Source: UBA2784 sp964494625
GTDB lineage: Bacteria; Pseudomonadota; Alphaproteobacteria; Micropepsales; Micropepsaceae
DNA length: 64,000 nt
Assembly (NCBI GenBank): GCA_964494625.1
Contig: CAZBRT010000002.1
Span: 806,001-870,000, forward strand
Reading direction: 5' to 3'
The position numbers and the translations under genes were made by a program. Below are positions 8,070 to 16,813 of this stretch, one piece after another. Under the pieces are notes generated by a model that saw only the letters and a program-made list of their open reading frames with translations, had not been told where the DNA came from and made no database searches. Each line of letters opens with the position of its first letter. The stretch's first letter is position 1.

Positions 8070-9646
8070 GCCGCAGCCGTTGCGGCAATGACGTGCTCTG
8101 TTGCCTGACGGGGAAGGCGGACGGTCACGGTCGTGCCCTGCCCCTCTTCGCTCGCCACATCAATCGTACCGCCATGCATTTCGGCAAGCGAGCGCACAAG
8201 GGCAAGACCAAGACCTGTGCCCGCTTGAGCCAATTGAGCGTCACTGCGTGCCTGCTCGAAGGGCTGGCCGATCCGCTCCAGATCGCGCTTGGCAATACCG
8301 ATGCCGGTATCAGTCACGCGCAAAGTCAGGGTTTCGTCACCGGCTTCCAGCTCAATGCGTACATTGCCGCCGCCTGGCGTGAACTTGATCGCGTTGGCGG
8401 CCAGATTGAGCGTGATCTGCTTGAGGGCACGGCGATCAGCATGGACCGGAATGGCGCTGGCGGGGAAGGCGCGGCTCAGGGTAATACCAGCTTCTTCGGC
8501 GCGGCGGCGCAAGAGACGCAGGCAGCCATCCACGACTTCGGCAGCATCGATATCCTCCAGATGGAGTTCGTACTTGCCCGCCTCGACCTTGGCCATGTCG
8601 AGAATGTCATTGATGAGGTCGAGCAGGAGCGCACCTGACTCATTGATGAGCTCCGCGTATTCCTTGTAGCGCGGCGCACCAAGGGGACCGAACATCTCGT
8701 CCTTGAGGATTTCCGAGAAGCCGATGATCGCATTCAGGGGCGTGCGCAGCTCGTGGCTCATATTGGCGAGGAAGCGCGATTTGGTACGGCTGGCCGCCTC
8801 GGCGCTTTTCAGCGCCTCTTCAAGGGCGAGTTCCGCGTTCTTGCGTTCAGTCACATCGCGGGTGACAGAGACAATCTCGCGCAGGCGGCCCGACCTGGCG
8901 TCACGCAGCGAACGGGCCGTTACCTCCAGCCACACATAATGTCCCTGCTTGTGGCGATGGCGGATCGTCGCTGTCCAGCGGCCATCACCGTGATAGGAGT
9001 TGCGGAACATGCCGGCGAGCACGTCAACATCATCAGGGTGGATGCTGGCGGTGGTCAGGGTTCCCAGAATTTCCCAGGAGGCGTATCCCAGGATGCGCTT
9101 GATGGCCGGCGAGATGTAGGTCGTGCGGATGTCCGGGCCATGCCGCGAGATGATGTCGTTTGATTCTTCCGCGAGCAGCCGGTAGTTCGCCTCGCTGGCC
9201 GAAAGGGCGGCTTCCGCCTCAACCATGGCTGTCACATCGCGGCAGACGCCATAGATGGCCTCCGGCTTGCCATTGGCATCCGTGGCGATGTCACCTGAGG
9301 TATCCAGAATGCGGGTTCCCAGTTCCGGCACGCGCACGCGTGCGCGGAACTGGAATGGCCGGGGCCGCTCGATGGCGGCACGCACCGCTTCGGCGACCAC
9401 CACACAGTCTTCCTGCTGCAGGCGATCAAGGATCCAGCCGGAGCGCAGTTCACTCTCGTCGCGGATGCCCAGCATCGCGGCCATGCCGGGCGAGATGCTG
9501 GGGCGTTCTTCGCCCAGGACCCAGCGCCACGAGCCGATGCGTGCCGCGCGCTCGATGAACTCGAGATGGCGGTGCAAGTCGGCAGCAGTCATCGGCATCT
9601 TGTCGAATGAAAAATTCATGGCGCCCCGGGTGAAACGTCCGGCCAC
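8066..9646 (-). CDS. PAS-domain sensor histidine kinase, cytoplasmic, no receiver
   Basis: A kinase of 526 residues from GTG 9646, or 517 from ATG 9619. No transmembrane segment is visible, so it probably senses a cytoplasmic signal. Two PAS/PAC units (~30-145 and ~150-270; both end in a RDVT motif) lead into a HisKA domain with the phosphoacceptor H298 in FLANMSHELRTP, then a HATPase domain with DTGIGIAK and GTGLGLAL. No response regulator gene is adjacent, so it is an orphan kinase whose partner lies elsewhere. It is convergent with the lipid A operon; a link to envelope status would be speculation. Confidence 0.93.
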   Translation of the reverse strand: MAGRFTRGAMNFSFDKMPMTAADLHRHLEFIERAARIGSWRWVLGEERPSISPGMAAMLGIRDESELRSGWILDRLQQEDCVVVAEAVRAAIERPRPFQFRARVRVPELGTRILDTSGDIATDANGKPEAIYGVCRDVTAMVEAEAALSASEANYRLLAEESNDIISRHGPDIRTTYISPAIKRILGYASWEILGTLTTASIHPDDVDVLAGMFRNSYHGDGRWTATIRHRHKQGHYVWLEVTARSLRDARSGRLREIVSVTRDVTERKNAELALEEALKSAEAASRTKSRFLANMSHELRTPLNAIIGFSEILKDEMFGPLGAPRYKEYAELINESGALLLDLINDILDMAKVEAGKYELHLEDIDAAEVVDGCLRLLRRRAEEAGITLSRAFPASAIPVHADRRALKQITLNLAANAIKFTPGGGNVRIELEAGDETLTLRVTDTGIGIAKRDLERIGQPFEQARSDAQLAQAGTGLGLALVRSLAEMHGGTIDVASEEGQGTTVTVRLPRQATEHVIAATAAA

Positions 9647-9723
9647 GATAGAGCGCGATGGTTAAGGCTACCTTTTGCGGGCGCGGGCTGCGCGACGGTA
9701 AGGTCCTGTTAAGAACGGCCTTG

Positions 9724-10791
9724 TCAGGACCGGCCGTCCAGCACGCGCAAGGCCGCGTCCGCGAGGAAGGGCGCAAGGTTCGGCCTTGTCGCAGCTTCGG
9801 GCGAGCTGGCATTGCCGTCGCGACCGCGCCGGAACACGCCCTGCGAGATGGCGGCCAGCCGGAAAAGCGCGAAGGCCACATAGAAATTGAAAGCAGGGAC
9901 AGGATAGGCGCGGCCCGTGCGTTCGCAATAAAGCCGCACATAATCCGCCTCGGATGGGATGCCGGTCACGGCCGGATCATTGCCGATCAACCCGCCCTGG
10001 CTCGGGTTCATCACGCGATAGCCCATGCAATTGTAACCAAGGTCGGCCAGCGGATGGCCGATGGTGGACAGTTCCCAATCCAGGAGCGCGATCATGCGCG
10101 GCTCAACAGGATGATAGATCGCGTTTTCAAGCCGCAGGTCGCCATGGGCAATGCTGGTGGCATCGTCATCAGGAACAAGGCCGGGCATCGCCACGATGAG
10201 CGTTTCCATGTCCGTGATGCGGTCTGTTTCGGCGCCACGATATTGTGTGATCCAGCGCGCGATCTGGCGTGCGAAATAATTCCCCGGCCGACCATAGTCG
10301 CCAAGGCCGATGGCGGCGTAGTCAACCGCGTGAAGCGTCGCCATCACTTCATTCATTGAGTCATAGATGGCGGCGCGCTCCTCTCGCGCCATGCAAGGCA
10401 ATTGCGGATCACGAAATATCCGGCCTTCCAGAAAATCCATGATGTAAAAGGACGTGCCGATGATGGCCTCGTCCTCACACAGAAGATGCATGGCCGGCAC
10501 GGGCACGCCGGTTCCGGCCAGCGCCTTCATCACGCGGTACTCACGTTCAATCTGGTGGGCGCTTTTCAGAAGCGCGCCGGGCGGCTTCTTCCGCATCACA
10601 TAGCGGCGGCCATGGGCCTTGATGAGAAAAGTCGGGTTGGATTGGCCGCCCGCGAACTGGCGGATCTCGGTATCATCCGAAACGCCGTCAAGGCGGGGGC
10701 GAAGCCAGTCGCGCAGGCGGGCGACATCAAAGCGGTGATTGGCGCGGATTTCGGTCGCGCCTGCATCGGGCGACATGTCGCCCGCGCTCAC
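9724..10791 (-). CDS. APH-like phosphotransferase, copy 2 of a tandem pair
   Basis: A 355-residue aminoglycoside-phosphotransferase-fold kinase. The nucleotide-positioning region GGQSNPTFLI (~48-57), the catalytic loop HGDLRLEN (216-223) and the metal-binding D238 in LLDWELSTIG are intact. This subfamily, with the GGQSNPT and PPGALL motifs, is the one related to the kinase domain of eukaryotic ACAD10/ACAD11 and often travels with acyl-CoA dehydrogenases in bacteria. That suggests phosphorylation of a hydroxyacyl intermediate rather than antibiotic resistance. Its start overlaps the end of the upstream paralogue by 4 bases. Confidence 0.88.
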   Translation of the reverse strand: MSAGDMSPDAGATEIRANHRFDVARLRDWLRPRLDGVSDDTEIRQFAGGQSNPTFLIKAHGRRYVMRKKPPGALLKSAHQIEREYRVMKALAGTGVPVPAMHLLCEDEAIIGTSFYIMDFLEGRIFRDPQLPCMAREERAAIYDSMNEVMATLHAVDYAAIGLGDYGRPGNYFARQIARWITQYRGAETDRITDMETLIVAMPGLVPDDDATSIAHGDLRLENAIYHPVEPRMIALLDWELSTIGHPLADLGYNCMGYRVMNPSQGGLIGNDPAVTGIPSEADYVRLYCERTGRAYPVPAFNFYVAFALFRLAAISQGVFRRGRDGNASSPEAATRPNLAPFLADAALRVLDGRS

Positions 10792-11885
10792 CCGCTTGCC
10801 CCTGCCCGCACTGCAAATGACCAGGCAAGATTGCCCAAGGGCTCCACCGATTCCGCCATCTGGAGCGCGTGCGCGCTGGAGGCCGTTCCATCGCGCACGC
10901 GGCCCGCGATCCCCTGCAGGATCGCGGCGATGCGGAAGAAATTATAGGCCATATAGAAGTCCATATGCTCGGCAGGGATCGCGCTGCGACCGGTGCGTGC
11001 GCAATAGCGGGCGGTATATTCGGCTTCGGTCGGAATGCCGAGTGCTGCAAGGTCCATGCCCGCAAGGCTTCCCGTGCCGCCGCCGGTGCCGCCTGCCGGC
11101 ATGCGCCATTGCATCAGATGATAGGTGAAGTCGCCCAGGGGATCGCCGATGGTCGAGATTTCCCAATCGAGCACGGCAAGCACGCGCGCCTCGGTCGGAT
11201 GCAGGATCATGTTGTCGAGCCGGTAGTCGCCATGAACGATGGCATTGCGTTCGCCCGGCGGAATGTTTGCCGGCAGCCAGACAAGCAGCTTGTCCATCGC
11301 GCTGATCTTGCGCGTTTCGGAGGCAAGATATTGCTTGCCCCAGCGCGAGATCTGGCGCGAGAAATAATTGCCGGGCTTGCCGAAGTCACCAAGGCCGATC
11401 GCCTGAAAATCGATCTGGTGAAGGCGCGACAGCGTCTCATTCATCGCGTCATAGATCGCGCCGCGCTCCGCCTTCGTCATGCCGGGAAGGGCGGGTTCCC
11501 AGAAGACGCGACCCTCCACCATGCTCATTACATAGAACATGGTGCCGGTGACACTCTCATCGGTGCAGAGGATGACAGGCTCCGGCACCGGATAGCCCAC
11601 CGCATGAAGGGCGGCGATCACGCGATACTCGCGATCCACGGCATGGGCCGACGGCAGAAGCGCGCCGGGCGGCTTGCGGCGCAGCACATATTTGCGTTTG
11701 GGCGTTACAAGTTGATAGGTCGGGTTTGATTGGCCGCCCTTGAACTGGTGGACGGTCAGGGGTCCTTCAAACCCCTTCACATGATCCGACAGCCAGGCCT
11801 CCAGCTTCTTTTCATCAAAGCGCAGGCGCTCGGTCACGTCTTTCGTGCCGCTGAATTGTTCCTGACGTGACGGTGTATCTGACAT
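10788..11885 (-). CDS. APH-like phosphotransferase, copy 1 of a tandem pair
   Basis: About 365 residues from ATG 11885; a longer frame to 12119 reads low-complexity sequence and is unlikely. It is clearly paralogous to the gene downstream: GGQSNPTY, KPPGALLPSAH, HGDYRLDN (218-225) and D240 in VLDWEISTIGDPL align almost position for position. Catalytic residues are present in both copies, so neither is an obvious pseudogene. An acyl-CoA dehydrogenase of the matching kind lies ~5 kb away at 16814. A joint role in catabolism of 4-hydroxy acids, as known for ACAD10/11-type kinase and dehydrogenase pairs, is a reasonable inference. Confidence 0.88.
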   Translation of the reverse strand: MSDTPSRQEQFSGTKDVTERLRFDEKKLEAWLSDHVKGFEGPLTVHQFKGGQSNPTYQLVTPKRKYVLRRKPPGALLPSAHAVDREYRVIAALHAVGYPVPEPVILCTDESVTGTMFYVMSMVEGRVFWEPALPGMTKAERGAIYDAMNETLSRLHQIDFQAIGLGDFGKPGNYFSRQISRWGKQYLASETRKISAMDKLLVWLPANIPPGERNAIVHGDYRLDNMILHPTEARVLAVLDWEISTIGDPLGDFTYHLMQWRMPAGGTGGGTGSLAGMDLAALGIPTEAEYTARYCARTGRSAIPAEHMDFYMAYNFFRIAAILQGIAGRVRDGTASSAHALQMAESVEPLGNLAWSFAVRAGASG

Positions 11886-12054
11886 TCGCTCAGCCGCTGC
11901 AATGTTCGGGATCGACAGGCAAAACCATAGCCATTCGCGCCCCCGCGTCAAAGGCGGCAACTCACAGCTTTCCGCATGGGCAGCCCGGATGGACATCGGG
12001 CGGCAGGCGATGCACAACGCATGCCGAACTGCCCAGGACGCCGGAGCATGCCCC

Positions 12055-12705
12055 GTGACACACGCCATTCTTGCCGCGATCAAGGCCAATGATGAGGCTG
12101 CTGCACTTTCCGCCCTCACTCAGGGCAAGTCGGTGCAGCGGTCGGACTTTGCGGAATCACCTGTGTTGCAGGGCCTCTATCGCGGTATGGGCGCGCTCGC
12201 CCGCAAACTGGTCAGCGCTGGTTATCAACTTGATCTGGTCGAAGCCGCAGCGCTGGGTGATGTGGCCGCGATTGGCCGCGCCCTTGGGCGCGGTGAAGAC
12301 ATCCAGGCCATGAGTGCGGATGGCTGGACCGCCCTGCATCTGGCCGCCTTTCTCGGCCGGGCAGAAGCGGTTGACGCGCTGTTGCAGGCGGGCGCACGCC
12401 ACGATGCCGTTTCAAAGAACAGTACCCAAAACCATCCGCTGCATGCCGCGATTGCGGGGCAGACCGACATGGGCGTTATCGCCTCGCTTTTGGCGGCTGG
12501 TGCCGATGTGTCGTTTGCCGGGGCTGCCGGCTACACGCCGTTGATGCTGGCGGCCTCACGCGGCAATCAGGCTCTGTGTGATCTCCTGATCGCCAAGGGA
12601 GCCTTGCTGGATGCGCGCTCCGCCGACGGCAAATCGGCCTCGATGATTGCCCGCGAGCGCGGCCATGAAGCGGTCGCGCAGCATCTTGCGGCCAAGGGCG
12701 CCTAA
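12055..12705 (+). CDS. Ankyrin-repeat protein
   Basis: About 216 residues from GTG 12055; ATG 12010 in frame is an alternative, and the frame stays open back to 11902 without looking like coding sequence. Ankyrin repeats are clear from ~residue 83: DGWTALHLAAFLGRAEAVDALLQAGA, then NHPLHAAIAGQTDMGVIASLLAAGA, then GYTPLMLAASRGNQALCDLLIAKGA, ending with a partial repeat. There is no signal peptide or membrane segment. It likely mediates protein binding; no partner is suggested. It is divergent from the APH pair and its stop overlaps the purD stop by 3-4 bases. Confidence 0.82.
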   Translation: MTHAILAAIKANDEAAALSALTQGKSVQRSDFAESPVLQGLYRGMGALARKLVSAGYQLDLVEAAALGDVAAIGRALGRGEDIQAMSADGWTALHLAAFLGRAEAVDALLQAGARHDAVSKNSTQNHPLHAAIAGQTDMGVIASLLAAGADVSFAGAAGYTPLMLAASRGNQALCDLLIAKGALLDARSADGKSASMIARERGHEAVAQHLAAKGA

Positions 12706-13973
12706 AGCGCGCGCCAGCCAATATCGCGGCGGCAAAAGCCTTCGGGCCAGTTGATCTTGTCAATGGCGGTATAGGCGCGCGCCTTCGCCTCGCGCACATC
12801 CCTGCCAAGGGCCGTCACGTTGAGCACGCGGCCGCCATTGGCGACGATTTCACCTGTCGCATTGCGCGCGGTGCCTGCGTGAAAGATTTTGAGCAATGGA
12901 TCGCCCACCAAATTGTCGAGACCATGGATGACGCTTCCCTTTACTACGTCACCCGGATAGCCCCTGGCTGCCATCGCGACCGTCAGTGCTGCCGCGTTGC
13001 TCCAGACGGGTTTCACCCGATCAAGCGTGCCCTCGCGCGCAGCGACAAGGGCGGGCAAGAGATCGCTTTCGAGCCGCATCATCAAAACCTGCGTTTCGGG
13101 ATCGCCGAAGCGGGCATTGTACTCGATGAGCTTGGGGCCGTCCTTTGTCAGCATCAGCCCGGCATAGAGGACGCCCTTGAAGGGCCGACCCATCCCGGCC
13201 ATCGCGATGAGCGTAGGATTGATGATCTCGCGCATGGTGCGCGCGACCATGCCTGCATCCATCGCGGCAACAGGCGAATAGGCACCCATGCCACCGGTAT
13301 TGGGGCCGGTGTCGCCATCGCCCACGCGCTTGTGGTCCTCTGCCGCCACCAGCGGCAGCGCGTGCGCGCCGTCGCACAGCGCAAAGAAACTGGCTTCTTC
13401 GCCTGTCAGGAACTCTTCCACCACAATGGTGTGGCTGGCAGCGCCGAATTGGCCCGCAAACATCCCGTCAATCGCAGCCAATGCCTCCGGCCTTGTTTCA
13501 GCGATGATGACGCCCTTGCCCAGCGCCAGACCGTCGGCCTTGATGACGACCGGCAATTTGTGCGTTTCCACATAGGCGCGCGCGGCGCGCACATCCGTGA
13601 AGCGGCGATAGCCTGCAGTTGGAATGTTATTCGCGGCGCAGAGATCCTTGGTGAAACCCTTCGACCACTCAAGCTCGGCGGCCGCCTTGGTGGGGCCGAA
13701 ACATTTCAAGCCCTCGGCCTCCAGAAAGTCGACCACGCCTCCGGCCAAAGGATTGTCCGGGCCGACGACCACGAAATCGATGCGCTCGGCGCGCGCGATT
13801 GCCGCAAGGCCCGCAAAATCCATCACATTGCCGGCCACGCATTTCGTTTTGGGCTCGGCCGCAATACCGGGATTGCCGGGGACCACGACGAGCGCGGTCA
13901 GGTCGGGGCTTTGGGCAAGTTTCCACGCCAGCGCATGTTCACGCCCGCCGCCGCCAATCAGCATGACCCGCAT
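12702..13973 (-). CDS. purD: Phosphoribosylamine-glycine ligase (GAR synthetase)
   Basis: A 423-residue ATP-grasp enzyme of de novo purine synthesis, joining glycine to phosphoribosylamine. The N terminus MRVMLIGGGGREHALAW, the DGLALGKGV loop, the EEFLTGEEAS segment and TGGMGAYSP are all typical, and the length is normal. It stands alone on the minus strand, convergent with the ankyrin gene and divergent from xseA across ~105 bases that must hold both promoters. Confidence 0.97.
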   Translation of the reverse strand: MRVMLIGGGGREHALAWKLAQSPDLTALVVVPGNPGIAAEPKTKCVAGNVMDFAGLAAIARAERIDFVVVGPDNPLAGGVVDFLEAEGLKCFGPTKAAAELEWSKGFTKDLCAANNIPTAGYRRFTDVRAARAYVETHKLPVVIKADGLALGKGVIIAETRPEALAAIDGMFAGQFGAASHTIVVEEFLTGEEASFFALCDGAHALPLVAAEDHKRVGDGDTGPNTGGMGAYSPVAAMDAGMVARTMREIINPTLIAMAGMGRPFKGVLYAGLMLTKDGPKLIEYNARFGDPETQVLMMRLESDLLPALVAAREGTLDRVKPVWSNAAALTVAMAARGYPGDVVKGSVIHGLDNLVGDPLLKIFHAGTARNATGEIVANGGRVLNVTALGRDVREAKARAYTAIDKINWPEGFCRRDIGWRAL

Positions 13974-14078
13974 GTCGCCGACTCCCTCGATTGCCTGATA
14001 GGCGACCTTCTAGCGCCCCGGCCCGATGCCGCCAAGCGGGGCCTCGCCAAGCAGCGGCGAAGCACGTAATCATGCGCC

Positions 14079-15509
14079 ATGGCCGAGGACACCACCGCCC
14101 TTGCCGGCAACATGCCGGAATTTTCCGTCAGCGAATTGTCGCAGGCGCTCAAGCGCACGGTCGAAGACCAGTTCGGCTTTGTGCGCGTGCGGGGCGAGTT
14201 GTCGGGCGTCAAACGGCACTCGTCGGGCCACGTCTATCTTGACCTGAAGGACGACAAGGCAGTTCTGGCCGGCGTGATCTGGAAGGGTTCAACGTCGCGC
14301 CTTGCCGTGCAGCCGGAAAGCGGGCTTGAGGTTGTGGCGACCGGGCGGCTCACCACCTATCCCGGCCAGTCGAAATACCAGATCGTGATTGAGCGGCTGG
14401 AGCTCGCGGGCCTCGGCGCGATCATGAAAATGCTCGAGGAGCGGCGCAAGCGCCTGCTTGCCGAAGGGCTTTTCGCGCCCGAACGCAAGAAGAAGCTGCC
14501 CTTCCTGCCGGAAGTGATCGGTGTCGTCACCTCGCCCACGGGCGCAGTCATCCGCGACATCCTCCACCGGCTTGCCGACCGTTTCCCGCGCCACGTTCTC
14601 GTCTGGCCGGTTGCGGTGCAGGGCGACAAGGCCGCGGACGAAATCGCGCGGGCCATCGAGGGGTTCAATGCACTGCCGCTTGGCAGCAAGGTGCCGCGGC
14701 CTGATCTTCTGATCGTTGCGCGCGGCGGCGGATCGTTCGAGGACCTTCTGCCCTTCAGCGAGGAAAAGGTCGTGCGTGCGGCTTCCGCCAGCACCATTCC
14801 GCTCATCTCGGCGGTGGGTCACGAGACCGACACGACGCTGATCGACTTTGCCGCTGACATTCGCGCGCCCACGCCGACGGCTGCGGCTGAACTCGCTGTT
14901 CCGGTGCGTGCCGAGCTTCTCAATCGCGTGTCGCTGGTGGGCGACCGGCTGCTCCGGTCACTCCGGCGCGGGCTGGAACTGAGGCGCGAGAACCTGCGCG
15001 GGCTCCAGCGCGGCATGCCGCGGGTCGAGGATCTGACCGGCCGTCCCGCCCAGCGCCTTGACGCCATCTCGTTCCGCTTCCGCGACAGCCTGAAATTGCT
15101 CGCGGGCCAGCGGCGCAGCGCCTTTCTGCGGGTCGCTTCCGCCTTGTCGCCTTCGGGGCTCTCATCAGCCGTGCTGCGCAAGCGGGACACCGCCCGCAAT
15201 CTCGACCAAAGGCGGCAGCTGGCACTCCGGCGGCTTCTGGAGCGCAACGGCGAGCGGCTGAGCGGTCTTGCCAAGCTGATGGAGGCCTTGTCCCACAAGG
15301 CGACACTGCAACGCGGCTTTGCGCTCGTGCGGGCGCAGGACGGCTCGGTGCGGCGGCGCGTGGGTGACCTTGAGGCTGGCGAAAACGTGATCCTTGCCTT
15401 TGCCGATGGCGAGGCCAAGGCTGTGATTGGCGAAGGTTCCCCCTCCCCCGCCCCTTCTGGCCGCGGCAAACGGGGTGGTTCCGCTTCCGGCCAAGGCCAG
15501 CTATTCTGA
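14079..15509 (+). CDS. xseA: Exodeoxyribonuclease VII large subunit
   Basis: A 476-residue protein. It opens with the OB-fold domain (FSVSELSQALK...FVRVRGELSG...GHVYLDLKDD), followed by the catalytic region with GVVTSPTGAVIRDI, LIVARGGGSFEDL and SAVGHETDTTLIDFAAD, and a long coiled-coil C-terminal part ending in the KATLQRGFALV motif. With XseB it degrades single-stranded DNA into short oligonucleotides. The last ~35 residues are glycine/serine/proline rich and not conserved. No xseB is in the window. It is followed after 5 bases by DUF2093. Confidence 0.96.
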   Translation: MAEDTTALAGNMPEFSVSELSQALKRTVEDQFGFVRVRGELSGVKRHSSGHVYLDLKDDKAVLAGVIWKGSTSRLAVQPESGLEVVATGRLTTYPGQSKYQIVIERLELAGLGAIMKMLEERRKRLLAEGLFAPERKKKLPFLPEVIGVVTSPTGAVIRDILHRLADRFPRHVLVWPVAVQGDKAADEIARAIEGFNALPLGSKVPRPDLLIVARGGGSFEDLLPFSEEKVVRAASASTIPLISAVGHETDTTLIDFAADIRAPTPTAAAELAVPVRAELLNRVSLVGDRLLRSLRRGLELRRENLRGLQRGMPRVEDLTGRPAQRLDAISFRFRDSLKLLAGQRRSAFLRVASALSPSGLSSAVLRKRDTARNLDQRRQLALRRLLERNGERLSGLAKLMEALSHKATLQRGFALVRAQDGSVRRRVGDLEAGENVILAFADGEAKAVIGEGSPSPAPSGRGKRGGSASGQGQLF

Positions 15510-15514
15510 GCCCC

Positions 15515-15739
15515 ATGAACATCCAGGATCCCAAATCCGGGCGGCTTGCGCGCCTGCATTATGGCGACGGCGACTATGCCGTCCTGTCGCCCGGCACCCA
15601 TGTCATCTGCGCGGTCACGGGGGCGGAGATTCCGCTCGACCGACTGCGCTACTGGAATGTCGATCTGCAGGAGGCCTATGTGGATGCGCATGCTGCGGCC
15701 AAGCGCCATGCGCAACTCAAGGCCGAGGGGCGCATCTGA
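15515..15739 (+). CDS. DUF2093 domain protein
   Basis: A 74-residue protein. The core RLHYGDGDYAVLSPGTHVIC..TG..IPLD.LRYWNVDLQEAYVDA fits the DUF2093 family, small alphaproteobacterial proteins of unknown function found next to lpxK, mutL or xseA. It begins 5 bases after xseA and its stop overlaps the ATG of the M23 peptidase by one base, so the three genes form an operon. It has no signal peptide; two cysteines are not implied in any cofactor. Confidence 0.88.
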   Translation: MNIQDPKSGRLARLHYGDGDYAVLSPGTHVICAVTGAEIPLDRLRYWNVDLQEAYVDAHAAAKRHAQLKAEGRI

Positions 15740-16623
15740 TGTGCATCGCTTGCGAAATGGACGGCGTGTCGCGACGGACTTTTCTGCGCCACGGCGCTTT
15801 GGCAAGTCTCGGGCTCGGGCTTGCGGCGCTTTCACCGCGTCGCGCCTTTGCGGTTGAAGCCGATGATCCCGACATGCAACTGACCGGCGGGATGACGCAA
15901 GGCGGCCTTGTCATCGGACGCACGCTGCCGGGCGCGAAAGTGCGCTTTGACGGCACGGCCCTTTCGGTTCAGGCGGACGGGCACTTCGCCTTCGGTTTTG
16001 GCCGCGACTTCAAGGCGGATGCGCGTGTCGAGGCCGATTTGCCCGATGGCCGCAAGCTTGTCCGCGACCTTGCCGTCGCACCGCGCGAATACGACATCCA
16101 GCGCATTGACGGTTTGCCCGACAGCATGGTCACACCGCCGCAGGACGTGCTTGACCGTATCGCGCGCGAAAACAAGGCGGTGGGTGCAGCGCGCAGCTTT
16201 GATACGCCGCAGAACTGGTTTGCCGAAAAAATCGACTGGCCTGTCCTCGGCATCATCTCGGGTGTCTATGGCAGCCAGCGCATCCTCAATGGCGAACCGC
16301 GCCGGCCGCATTTCGGAGTCGATATCGCGAGCCCCGAGGGCACGCCAATCGCAGCGCCTGCGCCGGGCATCGTGCGGATGGCGGAGGCTGATCTCTATTA
16401 CACCGGCGGCACGGTCATCCTTGACCATGGTGCAGGCATCTCAACGACCTATCTCCATATGTCGCGGCTTGATGTGGCGGTGGGCGATCAATTGGCGCGC
16501 GGTGCGCCCATCGGCGCCATCGGCAAGACGGGACGCGCCACCGGCCCGCATCTCTGCTGGCGCCTCAACTGGTTCCAGGAGCGGCTTGACGCGCAGCTTG
16601 CTGCGGGTCCCATGCCGGGGTGA
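15739..16623 (+). CDS. M23-family (LytM-like) peptidase with Tat-like signal and variant active site
   Basis: About 294 residues from ATG 15739. Residues ~11-38 form a twin-arginine-type signal (SRRTFLRHG followed by a hydrophobic segment), indicating export of a folded, possibly metal-loaded enzyme. The C-terminal domain has the M23 fold: H191 and D195 in HFGVDIA, H240 in TTYLHMS and GPHLCW at 269-274. In canonical LytM enzymes the last motif is HxH, with the second histidine binding zinc; here that position is Cys273. It may cut peptidoglycan crosslinks or be a zinc variant or inactive regulator. It ends the xseA operon, before repeat A1. Confidence 0.87.
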   Translation: MCIACEMDGVSRRTFLRHGALASLGLGLAALSPRRAFAVEADDPDMQLTGGMTQGGLVIGRTLPGAKVRFDGTALSVQADGHFAFGFGRDFKADARVEADLPDGRKLVRDLAVAPREYDIQRIDGLPDSMVTPPQDVLDRIARENKAVGAARSFDTPQNWFAEKIDWPVLGIISGVYGSQRILNGEPRRPHFGVDIASPEGTPIAAPAPGIVRMAEADLYYTGGTVILDHGAGISTTYLHMSRLDVAVGDQLARGAPIGAIGKTGRATGPHLCWRLNWFQERLDAQLAAGPMPG

Positions 16624-16637
16624 GTAAGCAATCTCCG

Positions 16638-16798
16638 CTTTGCCTCCCCCTCGGGGGAGGCAGATTTGCGGACTTCCGCGAAGCGGTGGGGGCGCCATCA
16701 ACGAACTCACTGCAGTGTCCCGCAACCCCACCGGGCTTGGCATTCGCTTTGCTCTGCCAAACCCCGCCTCCCCTTTTATCAAAGGGGAGGCCGAAGAG
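16638..16798. repeat. Intergenic repeat A, copy 1
   Basis: A ~160-bp non-coding element between the convergent M23 and acyl-CoA dehydrogenase genes. Both ends can form hairpins: CCTCCCC/GGGGAGG at 16643-16660 and a perfect 10-bp stem (CCTCCCCTTT, loop TATC) at 16767-16790. The inner ~55 bases (about 16684-16740) match, in reverse orientation, the core of copy 2 at 63308-63475. It probably also acts as a bidirectional transcription stop for the two converging genes. Confidence 0.75.
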
Positions 16799-16813
16799 TG
16801 GAATTGACAACAA

